A DNA stretch of 64,000 bases from Siphlonurus alternatus (taxonomy: Eukaryota; Arthropoda; Insecta; Ephemeroptera; Siphlonuridae): assembly GCA_949825025.1 (NCBI GenBank), contig OX463779.1, positions 29,106,539-29,170,538 of the forward strand, in the 5' to 3' direction. The position numbers and the translations under genes were made by a program. The notes below the pieces were generated by a model, which was not told where the DNA came from, ran no database searches, and worked only from the letters and a program-made list of their open reading frames with translations. Shown piece by piece: positions 1 through 13,900 of the stretch (positions within the stretch are counted from its first letter, which is position 1; each line of letters opens with the position of its first letter).

Positions 1-1779
1 TAAATTAAACATTATTGAGTGTACAACTTCAATTTGAAAAAGAGAATTCTCTAATTAATGTTTTAATAAATTAGAGGTTCTTTTTAAAAATTATTTTATA
101 AAACATACAATAATCTTTTTATACCATGATGCAGATAAGAATTTTAAAGTATCGCCATATTAATATAAATTATTTTGCATACATATATATTATGGTTGGG
201 GATTAATGAACAAACTACGTACTATATGGTTTATTGCATTACTCAGAGGAGAACTTTATTACAATGAAACATTTACAATTTCCTCATTTTGAGGATAAAA
301 TTACATAATATATATGACTTGAATGAACCATTACTTTTAAATATTATATTCGTAGTGGAACTACAAACAGTTATATAATGTTGTTCCATAAATATATTAA
401 CTAAATAATAGAAAAATTAGTGTATATTGCACAAGGTTTGTCAGTAAGTTTTAAGACCCGTTAAAAACACAAGACAAATCAAAATTTATAAACACTGAAC
501 CTAATTTTCTCCTGAATGTGAAACACAAACTTTAGCATTAAATACTTATAAATTTTTTTGTCTGTAATGAATTTCAACCAAGATGAAATACTTGGTTTGT
601 GAGTAGTGGATTAAATCCCGATTAATATTTCAAAAACAAATTTTGATACCACCAAAGCGAAAGAATATTCGAATTTGGTAATCATCCCTAAAATTACAAT
701 TTACAAATGCATTTTTTATTAGTTGTTTCTTTTATTATTATTATTTCCTTTGAATTCACTCTAGCTATTTGCACAAAGAGAAGAAGTCCTAGAAACTTGT
801 ACATGACACTTAAGTACTATACACAAGGTTTTTGTCAATGGTTCCCCAAAATGTTCTTTGTGGTACTTATTTTGTTGACAAATGGAAACATCAGGACATC
901 CAGATTAGTGAATGACATAAATTTCCTAATTTGCCCACACTAAACTTGGCAAATATTTCAGCAGTATGGTACTAGTATACCATTCCAAATTTTACAATGT
1001 TTTAAGCTAGCATTATTTTGTACATTAAATGTAATTATGAATATTTTATATTATGTAGTGTTTAAATTAATGCCCACTGCTTCATTGTATATATTTAAAT
1101 TACTTACAAAGCCACTACATTTCTTCTGATAGATCACATTTCCATGGCATCACACACATAAAAGTTATCATCACCTCTTCAGTTCATTCTCACACAATCA
1201 GTCTATGTTCTAATTGATTGCATTGAATGTCAATCATTATACCAAAATGTGCACAATTTTTTTAATGATATTGTTAATATTAAATTTATCTGCAATAAAT
1301 TTAAAATTTGGTTTGCTAGTAATAAATTTAATTTAAAACAAAAAGAAAACTGAAATTTTCTATACTGATTAAAATTAACGGCAAAAAATAGTAATGAAAA
1401 TTTCTATCACAGTTATATATGTCACTAAACGTCACTATATATATAATTTTTTAATAATGTATATTTTACCTTTCAAAAACTTTTCCATAAAGTTTTTTCT
1501 AGCAATTTTCTACTCCATCATCAACAAAGTTCTGTGTTTACAATCCTCATAATTATATTTCAAACACAACATAAAATATTATGATGAAGAGATAAATCAC
1601 ACAAACAAAAAGTTGCCGAAAAATTATGATATTCTACATATTACATTATAATTTATTTATTTAAATATTAAGTTGTGCTGATGTTAATCAGTCTCAGTCT
1701 ACAATGACCACACTTCACAATTTAAACTAGGGCTTATTTTTTAGGCCACAAGGAGAGAAGAAGTGGTGCCATGTATTGC
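1..1779. other. AT-rich DNA downstream of the RING-CH gene; no gene seen
   Basis: This stretch lies 3' of the minus-strand RING-CH gene and probably includes its 3' UTR. It is strongly AT-rich, and its open frames are short and resemble no known family. No tRNA, palindrome or transposon end was recognised. Confidence 0.5.
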
Positions 1780-4700
1780 TTAGATCTGGGTCTGCATTGC
1801 AGCAGCAAGTTGCTTTTTCTTGCTTGGCAGACTTGTGGTGGGAATGCTCACGGCCACTGTCTCGCTGATGGTGGTCAACGGAGGAGTCATAGTTGCCAGA
1901 CTGCTGCTGCTGCTGCTGGGAGAAGACTCAGCACTCTGACCCATGATGCTGAGTGCAGAGACTTTGGCTCGTTGGTATGCAGTTACCGTGTTCAACCCCA
2001 ACAGTCTGACACACAAAAACAATTCAAAATTTGTCTTTGTCCGTAAATAAAGTTCCATGTGTTAAGGGATGTAAATATAATAATTTTACACTTACAGTTT
2101 TTTTTTGTGTTTTTTTTTAAATTTGGAAATTTTAGTCAACATTCTGTCTGGTCACAAAACATAAAATCTGATACATACTGACTACATCGTCCCTCGTCCG
2201 TAATAATGTATTATCACTATTTCAGGTAAGTGCAACAATGAGCTTTATTTAATACCGATTTACAGCTAATAGTTGTGCTCACCTGAAAGAGCAGATGGCT
2301 CATTACTGCAACAAAATCGTTGTAAGCAGATAGCTCATAATTCCGGACAAAGGACAATCTATTGATAGTCTCTGAACTGCAGTTTTATTAGGTTTTTAAT
2401 TGGAGGAGAAACTTAGCAGAAAAAGTTTCTTTTCATTGACTTGATATTCTCAACTTTCGACCAACCGTCACCTGACGGACATCTTCAACTCTGGTCAAAC
2501 TCACCTAATGCTGACGTACATGACGAGGAGAGCTCCCCCAAGGGCCAGCATGCGGATGCCAGGCTCCGTGTAGAGCTGCACCAGCACCCAGGCCCCAGCC
2601 CCGCTGAGGCACATCATGGTGACAATAGCCGCAGTTCTCAACCAGTGCTGGGGTGTAAATCCCTGCTGCCAGTCCAGCCGAGAGCCTCGCTCAACCTGAG
2701 GGACACAGATATTAAAATATGTTCTACAAAAATTGAGTCTGCACTGCCTGATGGTTCTTTGGTTCTTGACTATTATTGCTGAGAAATAATTTGTATTATA
2801 TCGTGAAATACATAATTTAGTTTATCTTATTACCAAATATGCTTGTATTATTTACATACTGCATGAAAAATTATTCACACTGAATAAACTCTAAACTTTT
2901 AATTCTATGATCTAATGTGTTGGTGGGTCTCACCTGGTAGGCAGAGCCGCAGACCTTGCAACGCAGCAAGTTGCTGGCATCGTCCTCGGCGGGCTGCTCG
3001 GCAGCACTCTCCACAAGCCAGCGACGAAGGCAGTCATGGTGCACGCTGCTCACATCCCCGCGACACTGGCATGGCCTGATGAGGGGTCCAGCGTCTCGCC
3101 TGTCAGGGTCATAGCAGATCCAGCAGTCCTGAGCTTCGCCCTCCTCACTCTCACCTATACAAGCATGAAGATTGTTAAGTGATGCAGCAAGAGGAACAAC
3201 AAAGATTAGTTGTAAAAAAAATTAACAACAAAAAATATATAAATTTCATGTTTTTCTACTAAAAAAAAAATATTACTGTAATGTTATAGCTGATTCAAGA
3301 AGCTAAGATAATTTGTCATTTAATTATTAGGTCAACTTTTCTGTTTTATTTACAGAGTGTGCATACTGTATATTATATATACTGTAATATGTATATATTA
3401 AACAACTATATAAAAAAATACCAACAAAATTGTAATCTCTTATTAGTTAATATGAATGAACTCACCATCAGAATCTGGAACCTTTTCAGTTGTATCTACA
3501 TCATCCTTGCCATCTGCGGAGCCTTTTGAGTCTAGGTCAAGTTTCTTGAGAAGTCGCTTGGGGTTGAGTATCCACAACTGCTCTGGGCTACACAGGAAAA
3601 AAAGACTTAGAACAACTGGTCTAAGGACAAGAGCTTCCCTAAGGGTCATTGTCTCTGAGGGGTGTATACTTGCCTCATGCAGTTCCACAAGACACAAGGA
3701 AACCAGAGCACCACCCCAATCTCGACAATGTGAAACACCACGTCGTGCCAGTTGCGGCTCACCAACGGTACCCTGCAGAAATAAGTCATGTCAATTGTTA
3801 ACACATAATATTGACACAAGAAATAAAAAAAAAATTACTCTTACAATAGCATTGATATTGATTTTAAAATTAACAATTTAAATAGTTTAAAATATACATA
3901 TTATACACATCAATGAGCTGCAATGTTTAAACCAATTTCTACAGGGTTTAAAATGTTTTCTACCCAAGATTTGATTTCTTGAATTTTTTTTTATTATTAT
4001 TATATAATAGGCCTGTAACTGGTGAAGAACCACTCACTTTTGTTTCCAGAACTCGCTGAGGGTCTCGCTAAAGAGGAAACCAACCACGATGAAGAGCATG
4101 AGGGCCTGGGAGATGAGGCCGAGGCGCGACTGGTGCAGCTGGGACTGGTCCACCTTCCTCGGCAGACCCTCCACGAACCCCCCTCGCAACTGCAACATCA
4201 GCCAATAATTGTCAGCAACTAAACTCACAATAACTTGGTATTTACTTTGGGATTGCAAGGTTTTTGACCTTCGTTTTCATATTTCAAAATTGAAATTTCT
4301 CAAATAGACATTGCTGTTGACATTTCTTCAAAGCTTGAAACACAATCCTAACAAAAGATCTCTCACTTAAGTCTTTTTATGGTGAAAATATCACATTAAT
4401 TTTCCTGTAGCCTACACGCTTTAGGAACTGTTTCTCTCAATTGTTAGCAAAACAGTAGTGTGTTTTAATGCTGGTTAACAATATTTTAAGTTACAGCTAC
4501 CTGAATGTATACAAATACTGCATTAATTAGTTTTTTTTTTACTGAAAAAGATTTTTAGCAGATTTAATATTCTTTGATATGGCAAAATATGAGCAACCAA
4601 TAACAAGATAAACTTCAAGTAGTGATTTTTAATAAATCATCAACAAAGTCATTTTAGGTTATTGTTTTCTAAAAGAAAGGAGCTACACATATAAAAGTAA

Positions 4701-7700
4701 ATTGTACAATAGGTTGACATAATAAGCTTTCATGATAAATAAAGAAAAAAAAATAGAAGCTATGCAACATTACTTTCTTGTGATTAGTAAGAATAAATTA
4801 TATCATAAGCTTCACTCTAATGCAAATTAATTACATTACAATAGTCAATGTACTTACTCCAGCAAAAGTGTTTTTTTCGATGTAGTAATACAATATTTAA
4901 TTGAGATTTACAGTTTACAATCAACTTTTTACATAAAATTTACACCTCATTTACATTATTAATATTTTTGAATGCAGAATTTTTAGTACACAAACTTGGC
5001 AGAATTGAAGTTTGATATTGATTTTGCACATGACCAAGAAAAAAAAAAAAAAAACGTTAAGGATTTATTAGTTAAACACTAGCTTATAAACAACTTATAT
5101 TTGAAGAGTGTGTTAGTTTCACAAAACAAGGCAGGCAAAATTGCATGTCTCTCTCATGCAAATATGATACAAGTAAACTACAGCCGTTGTTACATGCCAA
5201 ATACTTACCACTTTACCATAATGTGAAGTTGTTTCAAACAAGTGTAAGAAAGTTGCTTATAGACAAGTGTTTTTACAGTGTGAAGAAATATATGGAATGT
5301 GATTTTGCTGAAAAAAATGCTACTAAAAGTTAAATAAATTACTGTATATTTTTTAACTCTAGCGTAATTGTTACCAATTTAACAATTACAACTTTGACTT
5401 GTCCTAAAACCTCAACATACATCATGTAATTGATTTTATGATTGTAGGATGAATGGAATTAATAAAGAATTTTGAATTTGAATTTGAATTTTTGAGACCT
5501 TGATTTAGTAAAACAGACTTAACTATCAGCATACAAAATAAGAGATGTAGTTGGAGAGAATTTAATTCAGAATTTGCAAGGACTGACAGTGCTAAACATG
5601 TTATGTCATAGTCGGAAAGTTAAGTAGCGAGACACTGCTGTGATACTGTGATATACATATATTATTACTATGTATATATTGTGCCTATAGATTTATATTG
5701 CATGCCTCTACTCTATGTAATTTTCATAATAATTGCTAGATAAAACAGTACATGAATAACATATGTATTTATAATAAATAATTATAATTAGCATTTTAAT
5801 TATGGAATTGACTATCAAATACTGTAGGTGGAGATAAAAATTAAGATATTTTAGAGTAGAGTAGATAAAACATTTGTTTCGAAACTAGAATATAATGCAA
5901 TATATTTCACATAACTCTGCTGTTGTAAAAATAAAATACACTCAACTGAACTTTTAAACTTGTAACAAAGGATCATAAACAACATTTTATAATACTTAAT
6001 TAATTTATTAAATTTTAAAAAAGTGTCAAGAAAAATACATCGATTCCTGCATAGAAACAAATTATAGAAGTAAAACTTAATCAATCAGTAAGAAGGTTCT
6101 TGTATGAAATGGCAATGCTTTCATCTACAAGTCAACTGGTACTAAAGTGTGCTGTGCGAGACTCTCAAGTGTAAAAGTGACTGACCAGGCTACTGGATGA
6201 GGCGGGATCCCTGTTTGTGTCCGCTGCTTCACACCCCTCTCCGCCCCTGCTGCTGCCAGACTTGCGGCTTGGCTTTCGGTTACGAGCTGCAATGGCGGTC
6301 ACTGTGGCCTCGTGCTCGCTCAGGAAGCCTCCACGCACCTGTGAAATTCCACACCATGCACACATTGCAGGCAGGCATGGACAAAACCCAAACATTCTCC
6401 CAACAACTTCAAAATCCCAAACTTCTTCCCTTCAGCAATCACAGACTTACAACAATAAAGCCTTTATTTTTTTATTGCAAACTTCACAAACAATTCTTTT
6501 GAACATAACTAGAGTACTAGACAAGCAAAATTTGTTTAAATTTGTTCAAAATATTTCATGTATTTTTTATAATGGAAAATCAATCTACCTTAAAATGTCT
6601 AAAAGAATAAAAATGCTGATCACTATAAATCATTTTTCTATTTCAGCTTTTTTTTTTATATTATTATTATTAAAAAAAGGACAGGGGAGATGGGGGAAGG
6701 GGGATGGGTTTTAATGATGAAAAATGCAGTACAAAGTTACAGCTAATTGCCAAAGGAAAAACATTTCGCTGTCGTGATCAACAGTATTTATTCTATTCTC
6801 GAGAACGTGTATGTTACATTTATGCTTGATGATCCTGTGATAAACTCTCAAAAGGGACTTCAAGCTTTTATTATTTAAAGCTTATAACTCTCAAATTCAA
6901 AGGCAAAATCACAACCTCCAGGCAATGATTAACATTTTAAAGGCAATCTGGGCTGCATTACAGCTGTAACGTACCTTGAAGAACACCTCCACACCGTAGA
7001 TCAGGAAGAAAACCACCACAATGAAGAGCAGGACTGCGTAACAGCCGTTGAAGATGTGAGTGTAGAAGTTCTGAAGGCAAGCAAACTCAGATTCAGACAA
7101 AAGTCAAGAGAATAATTTCATCCAAGCTTGCTAAGTTAACACCATCTTTTATGATGATACAAATCAAGCAGATGAAAATAAAATAGAATTACTTTTAATA
7201 ATAATAAAAAAAAAAAGCTTATAATTTTACTATGTAAAATACTGGGTGGGGAGAAAGGGGAGTTTGCAGGATTTAATTTAATTAACAATTGTACAGAAGT
7301 CTACTTTGTTTCAGACAGTGGACTACAATGTGATTCTTTGTTTACATAATTTAAGTTTTTTTTTTCTTCTTTTTTTTTTACTGTACAGCATATTTGTTAA
7401 TGTTTCATGTGAATATATCAATATACAATAAAAATAACTTAGTACAATTTTTTATTAAATAAGAATTTTTACTACTTTCGATAATATGAAAAAATCTGTT
7501 TTGAAAATTTTGAAATTTTTTTAGTCCTAATTACTAAACACAGTACAATATTATATGTCTTTTTGTCTCAAAAAATGTAGTAATTTTTCTCTTTCAATGT
7601 ATCCCCCCCTCCCCCTTTTCCGAAATAAACATTAAACATTTAAATTTGACATCATCGTGTCAGCATCAGCCAACAGAAAGAGAGCGAAGCATGACTTCGA

Positions 7701-7942
7701 AGAGTTAACTTCTAATCTCTCCATCAATAAAAATAGGAGGGTAATATTTAGCACACAAAAATATTAAAAAAAAAAAATAAAAAATAAAGTAAAATAAAAA
7801 ATCTATTTTCATCTTTAAGTGAAAATTTTATAACCTATAAAATTAAAATAAATTTTATGCTTAATAAGGTCTAGAAGAAGTGACTTATACAATGTATAAT
7901 TAGTGCATTACATTTTTATTATGTATCATGTTTTTACCCTTT

Positions 7943-7973
<31 letters not shown>

Positions 7974-10900
7974 AGTGTAGTCTGCATTATTGTATTTAGT
8001 GCCTTGGTTCTGTAACTGTTGCTAAATAAATAACAATTTGAATTTGACTTATATTATCATACCAGCTAGTAATTTTTAAGACTGAAATGCTTGATGAATT
8101 AAAAAATATAAATATAATATCACGGGATAAAATTTGAAGAAAATAGCATGTTAGTACTCACTCGCTCCTCGGGTGTGTTGGGCGCCAGCTGCGAGGTGGT
8201 CACCAGCTCTGCCAGCAACAAAGAGTACGTGATGACGTTGAACGTGACGAAGCCCAGGAACGACTTGGAGAGGAACTGGGGACGCTCACAGCGCAAGTCT
8301 CTCAGGTGAAAAACCTGCAGAAAGAAAGGAGACTGTGGTTAAACTTCTGTACAGTAAGAAACAGTAACTTCCAACCACATACATTTCAGAAATAGACTAG
8401 CAGATATTTCAAATTCGAAACAATTACCAATCCAAAGGTGAAAAAGTTATATTTGCTTGCTGATCCTTATTTAAACAAGACCACAAGGAACTAAAAATTC
8501 AAGGTCCACTATGACAAAACTGCCAGACTGAATTTGCTCAAACCATAAGCGCTTATGTTTTAGAACATTCTCAATTTTTTAAATTTATATCATTTGATTC
8601 CTTTGCAGGAAAATATTCTTTGACTCCAGCAGTAACAGAGATTAATCGTTAATTAAGCAATTAAAAATTGCTAATTAGAAGAATATATTTTAAAGCAGTT
8701 CTAGTTTGTTTTCATTACAGTTCTAGTTTTTGTATTTCGACTTCCCTCTTTCCATGCAGTCTTTTCACATTGAGAGAACCAAACTGACCAAACATTTACA
8801 TATTTATTATTATTATACCATATTATATTATATGCCTATTTACACAACAGCACAACACTGAGGACATACTCACAGATAAAATTACACTCAGATACGGATT
8901 ATTTTATCAAATATTGTAGACCTTCAATCAAATAAGAGAGCATCTGACGTGAGATATACCCTGCATGCATATTATTTGGCTTCAACTAATCCGAGGGTCG
9001 GAGTAGAAACTTACATCATAACAACATCAGGGCGAGCAGGATGAAACAAATGCGCTATTGTGTTCGCAATTGGATATAATGACCACCCACTTAACTCAAT
9101 ATTATTATTTAGCAGAGAGCACAGAACATATAGAACAGATCGCGTTATTCACGAAACTGCAACTGGAAAAGTGACAGATAAGAGGGGATGATAGAGCGTA
9201 ATTAAGTATCAAATTGCTAAGCCTTATATATTACTTATCTATATCGCAAAACTAATTAATTTTAAATAAACAAAGCATTAGCACATCGAAAAATATATTA
9301 TTGGCTCATATACGGTGCGAAATAATAGTCAATTAAACAAAGTTATTAAATAATATAATTATTATAGTATAATGTATAATGGTATACTGTATATTTGAAG
9401 GTCGATCATATCAAAATATTGTCTGAAGTATGGGATTGGCAACTTTGTATGCATGTGAGATATTAGAGGCTCAAACGAGCAAATGTGGGAGACAAGAGTT
9501 AGCGATGAGAATATGTTGGCATGTCCAGCAACCTTGGTTGCTTGCTGCCATCAAGCAAATGCACGTCGTTAAACCAGGCACGTCAAGTACAACGGACGTG
9601 ATTATTTACTGCACATGCACGTTATCTTATACGTTGCACACCGACGTTATCATTCGTGACGGATAGTGCCATTATATTTAAAATTTAATTACATGCAATT
9701 TTCCAGCAGAAAAAATATAAATTTTATTGTTCCTTTAACGAAACGTGTAACATGTAATGCATAAAAAAAAATTATATTTATAATTAAATATGTGATACAA
9801 TAATTCATAATTCATAATCATTTTATTGCTCTTTGATTGTACAACAATATAAGCACGTCATAAACAATAATCACAAACAATTTGAAAGCACGTCAATAAA
9901 AAAAAAACATAACAAATAATTAAAAATCATTCGCAAAAAAACTGGATTTATTGAACTTAAAAGTATGCATAAATAAATAATTTACACAATTATATAACCT
10001 GTATATTTATATAATAAACGTAATATTGGCTCCTGGGCTCCTTTATCAGAGGAGTGGGGGAGGGGGGGGGGGGGGGCATCAATGGCATCATGATGTTGCT
10101 CCAAAATCCAAACGAAAAATTTAGCGCGACTCAAAAATGAAGATAAAACGAAATTTAAATAAATAAATACGACATAATTTACATATTAAAATAAGATCCT
10201 AACATTCTGCAAGTTTGTGTCATATATCACAAGCATGCAGAGCGCAGTATACAGTGCAAGAACGATATAGAACAGCTATCGATTCGGGCCGCTCTGTAGC
10301 AGAAGCGAGGGTCGTGCTAGAAATTTCTACAACTTATACCCTCACTACCCTCAGTCTCACTGCATCAGTCGTTTCTCTGTATAATACAAATATGGAAGCA
10401 GGGGGGTTGGATCTTCTACAGTTCAATATATAATTAAATATAGGTACATACAGTATACTAAACAGCTGTAAATACAATTAAATTAATTTATACACAAGAT
10501 TTATCGTTATACTGTTCAATACTATACTTCTGATAAAAAAAGTATATTATTATAGAGCGCGAACATCATTTACCAACCATTATTTGCCTATCAATCAGGT
10601 AAAGCCAATAGTTGACTAAAAATTACCCAGCGCTTTTAATTGGTAAAAACTATAAATATATTAATTAATATTTAATGCTGCATGACTTTAAATTCAAATT
10701 TTTATATCGATCATAGGCTGTACATATTGTAATAAATATTGTAAATAAATTTAATATTTATTTAATTTACTTTTAAAGATTGTTTCTGATATGAGATTTT
10801 TTTTTTTTTAAATGACATTCTAGTTAAAAACTTTATTTTAAAAATAAATTGTTTCAATACATTTATTATCGTATTGTGTAAAACGCGCAAATAAAGACTG

Positions 10901-13900
10901 CGTTTTTATTGAATAGAAAGAGAAAGCAGCAGCGCACGACATTAATCTCGAAATCGAGTGTGAAGCTGCATGACGCACGGGACAATAGACAATAATGGTT
11001 GCATTTTTTTATTTCATAATTAAAAAATATACATAAAATTATGCTTTTCTGAATTTTTTTCAGATTTTTTGGAGTGCGGGAACTAATTTTTAAAAAATAT
11101 TTAAAATATCTGAATTAGGGTGGTACATCTGATGGGACAACCGTGACGTCATCAATAGCCAATCACAGCAACCGTGATGTCATCAATAGCCAATCACAGC
11201 ACGACAAATGACGTCACGGTTGTCACATCTGGTGTACCACCCTAATTCAGAGATTTTAAATATTTTTTTTAAAATTAGTTCCCGCACTCCAAAAAATCTG
11301 AAAAAATTCAGAAAAGCATAATTTTAGGTATACTTTCTATTTATGAAATAAAAAAATGCAACCATTATTGTCTATTAGAGATGCTGCATGAAGTCAAGGA
11401 TAGAAATTTATATTATATAGCTCTGTGTGTTTTTGTGGCATTTACTATGTATAATTACAGTTACATACGTTACACATTTTCAAATTTATGATATTCCCTT
11501 TGAGTAAATATAACTTTTGGCTTCCCCATTCGTATTTCAGCACTGCATTTCACACGCGCTGTAGTGACAAAGCTGAATTATGGTATAAACTTTATTATAC
11601 ACTTCCGACTTTTCCAACTACTTCCAGAGGAACTATGAAATAAATTAACTGCAATACAATGATATAATAATATACTAAATAACCTAAATATGGCATTTCA
11701 CCATGCAGGTACTCTTGGCTCCCTTCAAATACATAATAATATCATGCAGCGACTCGGATGTTCTTATCGAAAACTATGTTGTAATCATGGGGGAGCGATT
11801 CAGCAAGCGTTAAGAAGCATTTTTTTTACACAGGTAACAGGTAAGAAAAACGCTTCTTAAAACGCTTGCTGAATTGCACCATTTTTCCATTTTCACTATC
11901 TATTCTATTTATTTAAAATGTCAACGGTCCGACCGTACCGAGTTTTGGTGTGCTCTGTTCTACAAACACATGTCTAGGTTCAGCGACTTGAAGATGCGGT
12001 CATGACAGTCAGACATCATGTGCATAACCTGCTGAAGAGTAATGTGATCGCGTCGCAATTGACCCCAAGGCCGCGGCTGCTCGCTTTGTCGTCATGCAGG
12101 CTCAGTGTCAAGTGGCTCAACAGTTATACAAAGCAGACATGTCGGAGTCATGTTTATGTCGAGGACGTCGAGCTCGCTGCCTCGCTATTGCTTATAGCAA
12201 TTAACCTGCATAATTAAGTTGCAGCTATGCAGCTATTGCAACTGGTCATGTATTCCGCAACTACGTACGCGCGGGGGAATGCAAACCTGCTGCGGCCGGA
12301 CCTTGGAACAGCTGATAATTATTATATGCAGCAAATTACAGCCTAACAGATCTTAGAATACCTGTAGACACTATGGCGCCTAGCTTTCCAGACTGTCGCC
12401 ATCCTATTTTGGCCATGGCTGGGATAAAAAGCAAAAGACGATCGCCGAGCGTAGTCGAATCTACATGCATGTAAACTACACAAGATCTGTAATACTGTCA
12501 GTGCTTAGAAACTAATAAAACAGTAGAAAATTTTAAAATAATCTGTATAATTATTTTATTTTTTGGCTTGGTATGATGTACTGCAAATGAAAATTAACCA
12601 GCTCTCTCTCTCTCTTACAAGCGTTTTTTTTTATTATTTTTCAGGGATCGGATCGGATGCGGATGCAGATGCAAGATGCACACGGATGCGCAAAAATGGG
12701 CTTGCATCCGCATCCGTGCATCCCAGATGCACAGGAAAAAATGAATGCATCCGGATGCGCATCCCAGATGCACGGGGAAAAATGAATGCATCCAAGTGCG
12801 CATCCCAGATGCATGAAAAATAAATTTGCATCCGGATGCGCATCCACGGATGCACGAAAAATAAATTTGCATCCATTCAACACTTTTTTTTCTCTTTTTT
12901 ATCAGGTTTTTTGCTAATTGCCTCTAAATAAATCTTTAACACGAGGCATATTTTTTAACTTTATTTGCCACTTGTCGTTTAAAAATTACAAGAAACAAAG
13001 TGTATTATAAAAACCAAAGATCGGATGCAGATGCAAGATGCACACGGATGCGCAAAAATGAACTTGCATCCGCATCCGTGCATCCCAGATGCACGGGAAA
13101 AAATTAATGCATCCGGATGCGCATCTCAGATGCATGGAAAATAAATTTGCATCCGGATGCGCATCCCAGATGCATGAAAAATAAATTTGCATCCGGATGC
13201 GCATCCATGGATGCACGAAAAATTAATTTGCATCCGGATGCGCATCTCGGATGCACGAAAAAAACGCGTGCATCCGGTCCCTGAAATATTTTTTATATGC
13301 AGAGTGCAAACACCAATTTTTTAAGATATTTGAAAAAAAAAAGACACCTATACAAGAGTTCATTACAGCAGTACAAAAGATAATAACATGAGGGCGCAGT
13401 ACGTATATTATATAAGTATAAATTGTAGCAAATGTCTCCTTGTCAAAGAGGACGAGTTACGTATTATATATTAGAAATTAACAAATTACCATTATTCAAT
13501 GATAATTCTAATGACTCATAGTATACTATAGATAATTATACTTCCCCTGGTAGTAAATGCAAAGTTTATGAGCAACACGTACTCGTTCGTTATCTGTGAC
13601 GCCGCGACTTGCACCTGAATAATGACTAATAACTAATACCCAGCAGCAGCCTTACTGCTGTGACGTCACGGAGAAGCTGTTCAGTACGATGGTAGTGACA
13701 AAAAATAATGCGACCTTGTTATGGCACAAGGTTGGTTATTGAGGGATGGTCGGGGTCGTCATGTCAAGGGCGCAGCCCGGGCCGTCCAGCAGTCAGTTTG
13801 GGGCTGCCAGATCAATAATCTACGCTGCTTCAGCAAGAAGCTGGCTGCGGTTTCGAAACATTCCCAAAGCACCGAACAGGCTCGAACAGCAAACACACGT

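Noticed and set aside
12563..13216. Several overlapping long reading frames on both strands, rich in Cys, His and Met
   Set aside because: They are produced by the GCATCCGGATGC satellite, which is open in many frames, and have no domain or splice context.
12641..13284. Resemblance to a CRISPR array (short repeats at regular spacing)
   Set aside because: The host is a eukaryote, the spacers are themselves near-identical, and the block has transposon-like ends; it is a satellite.
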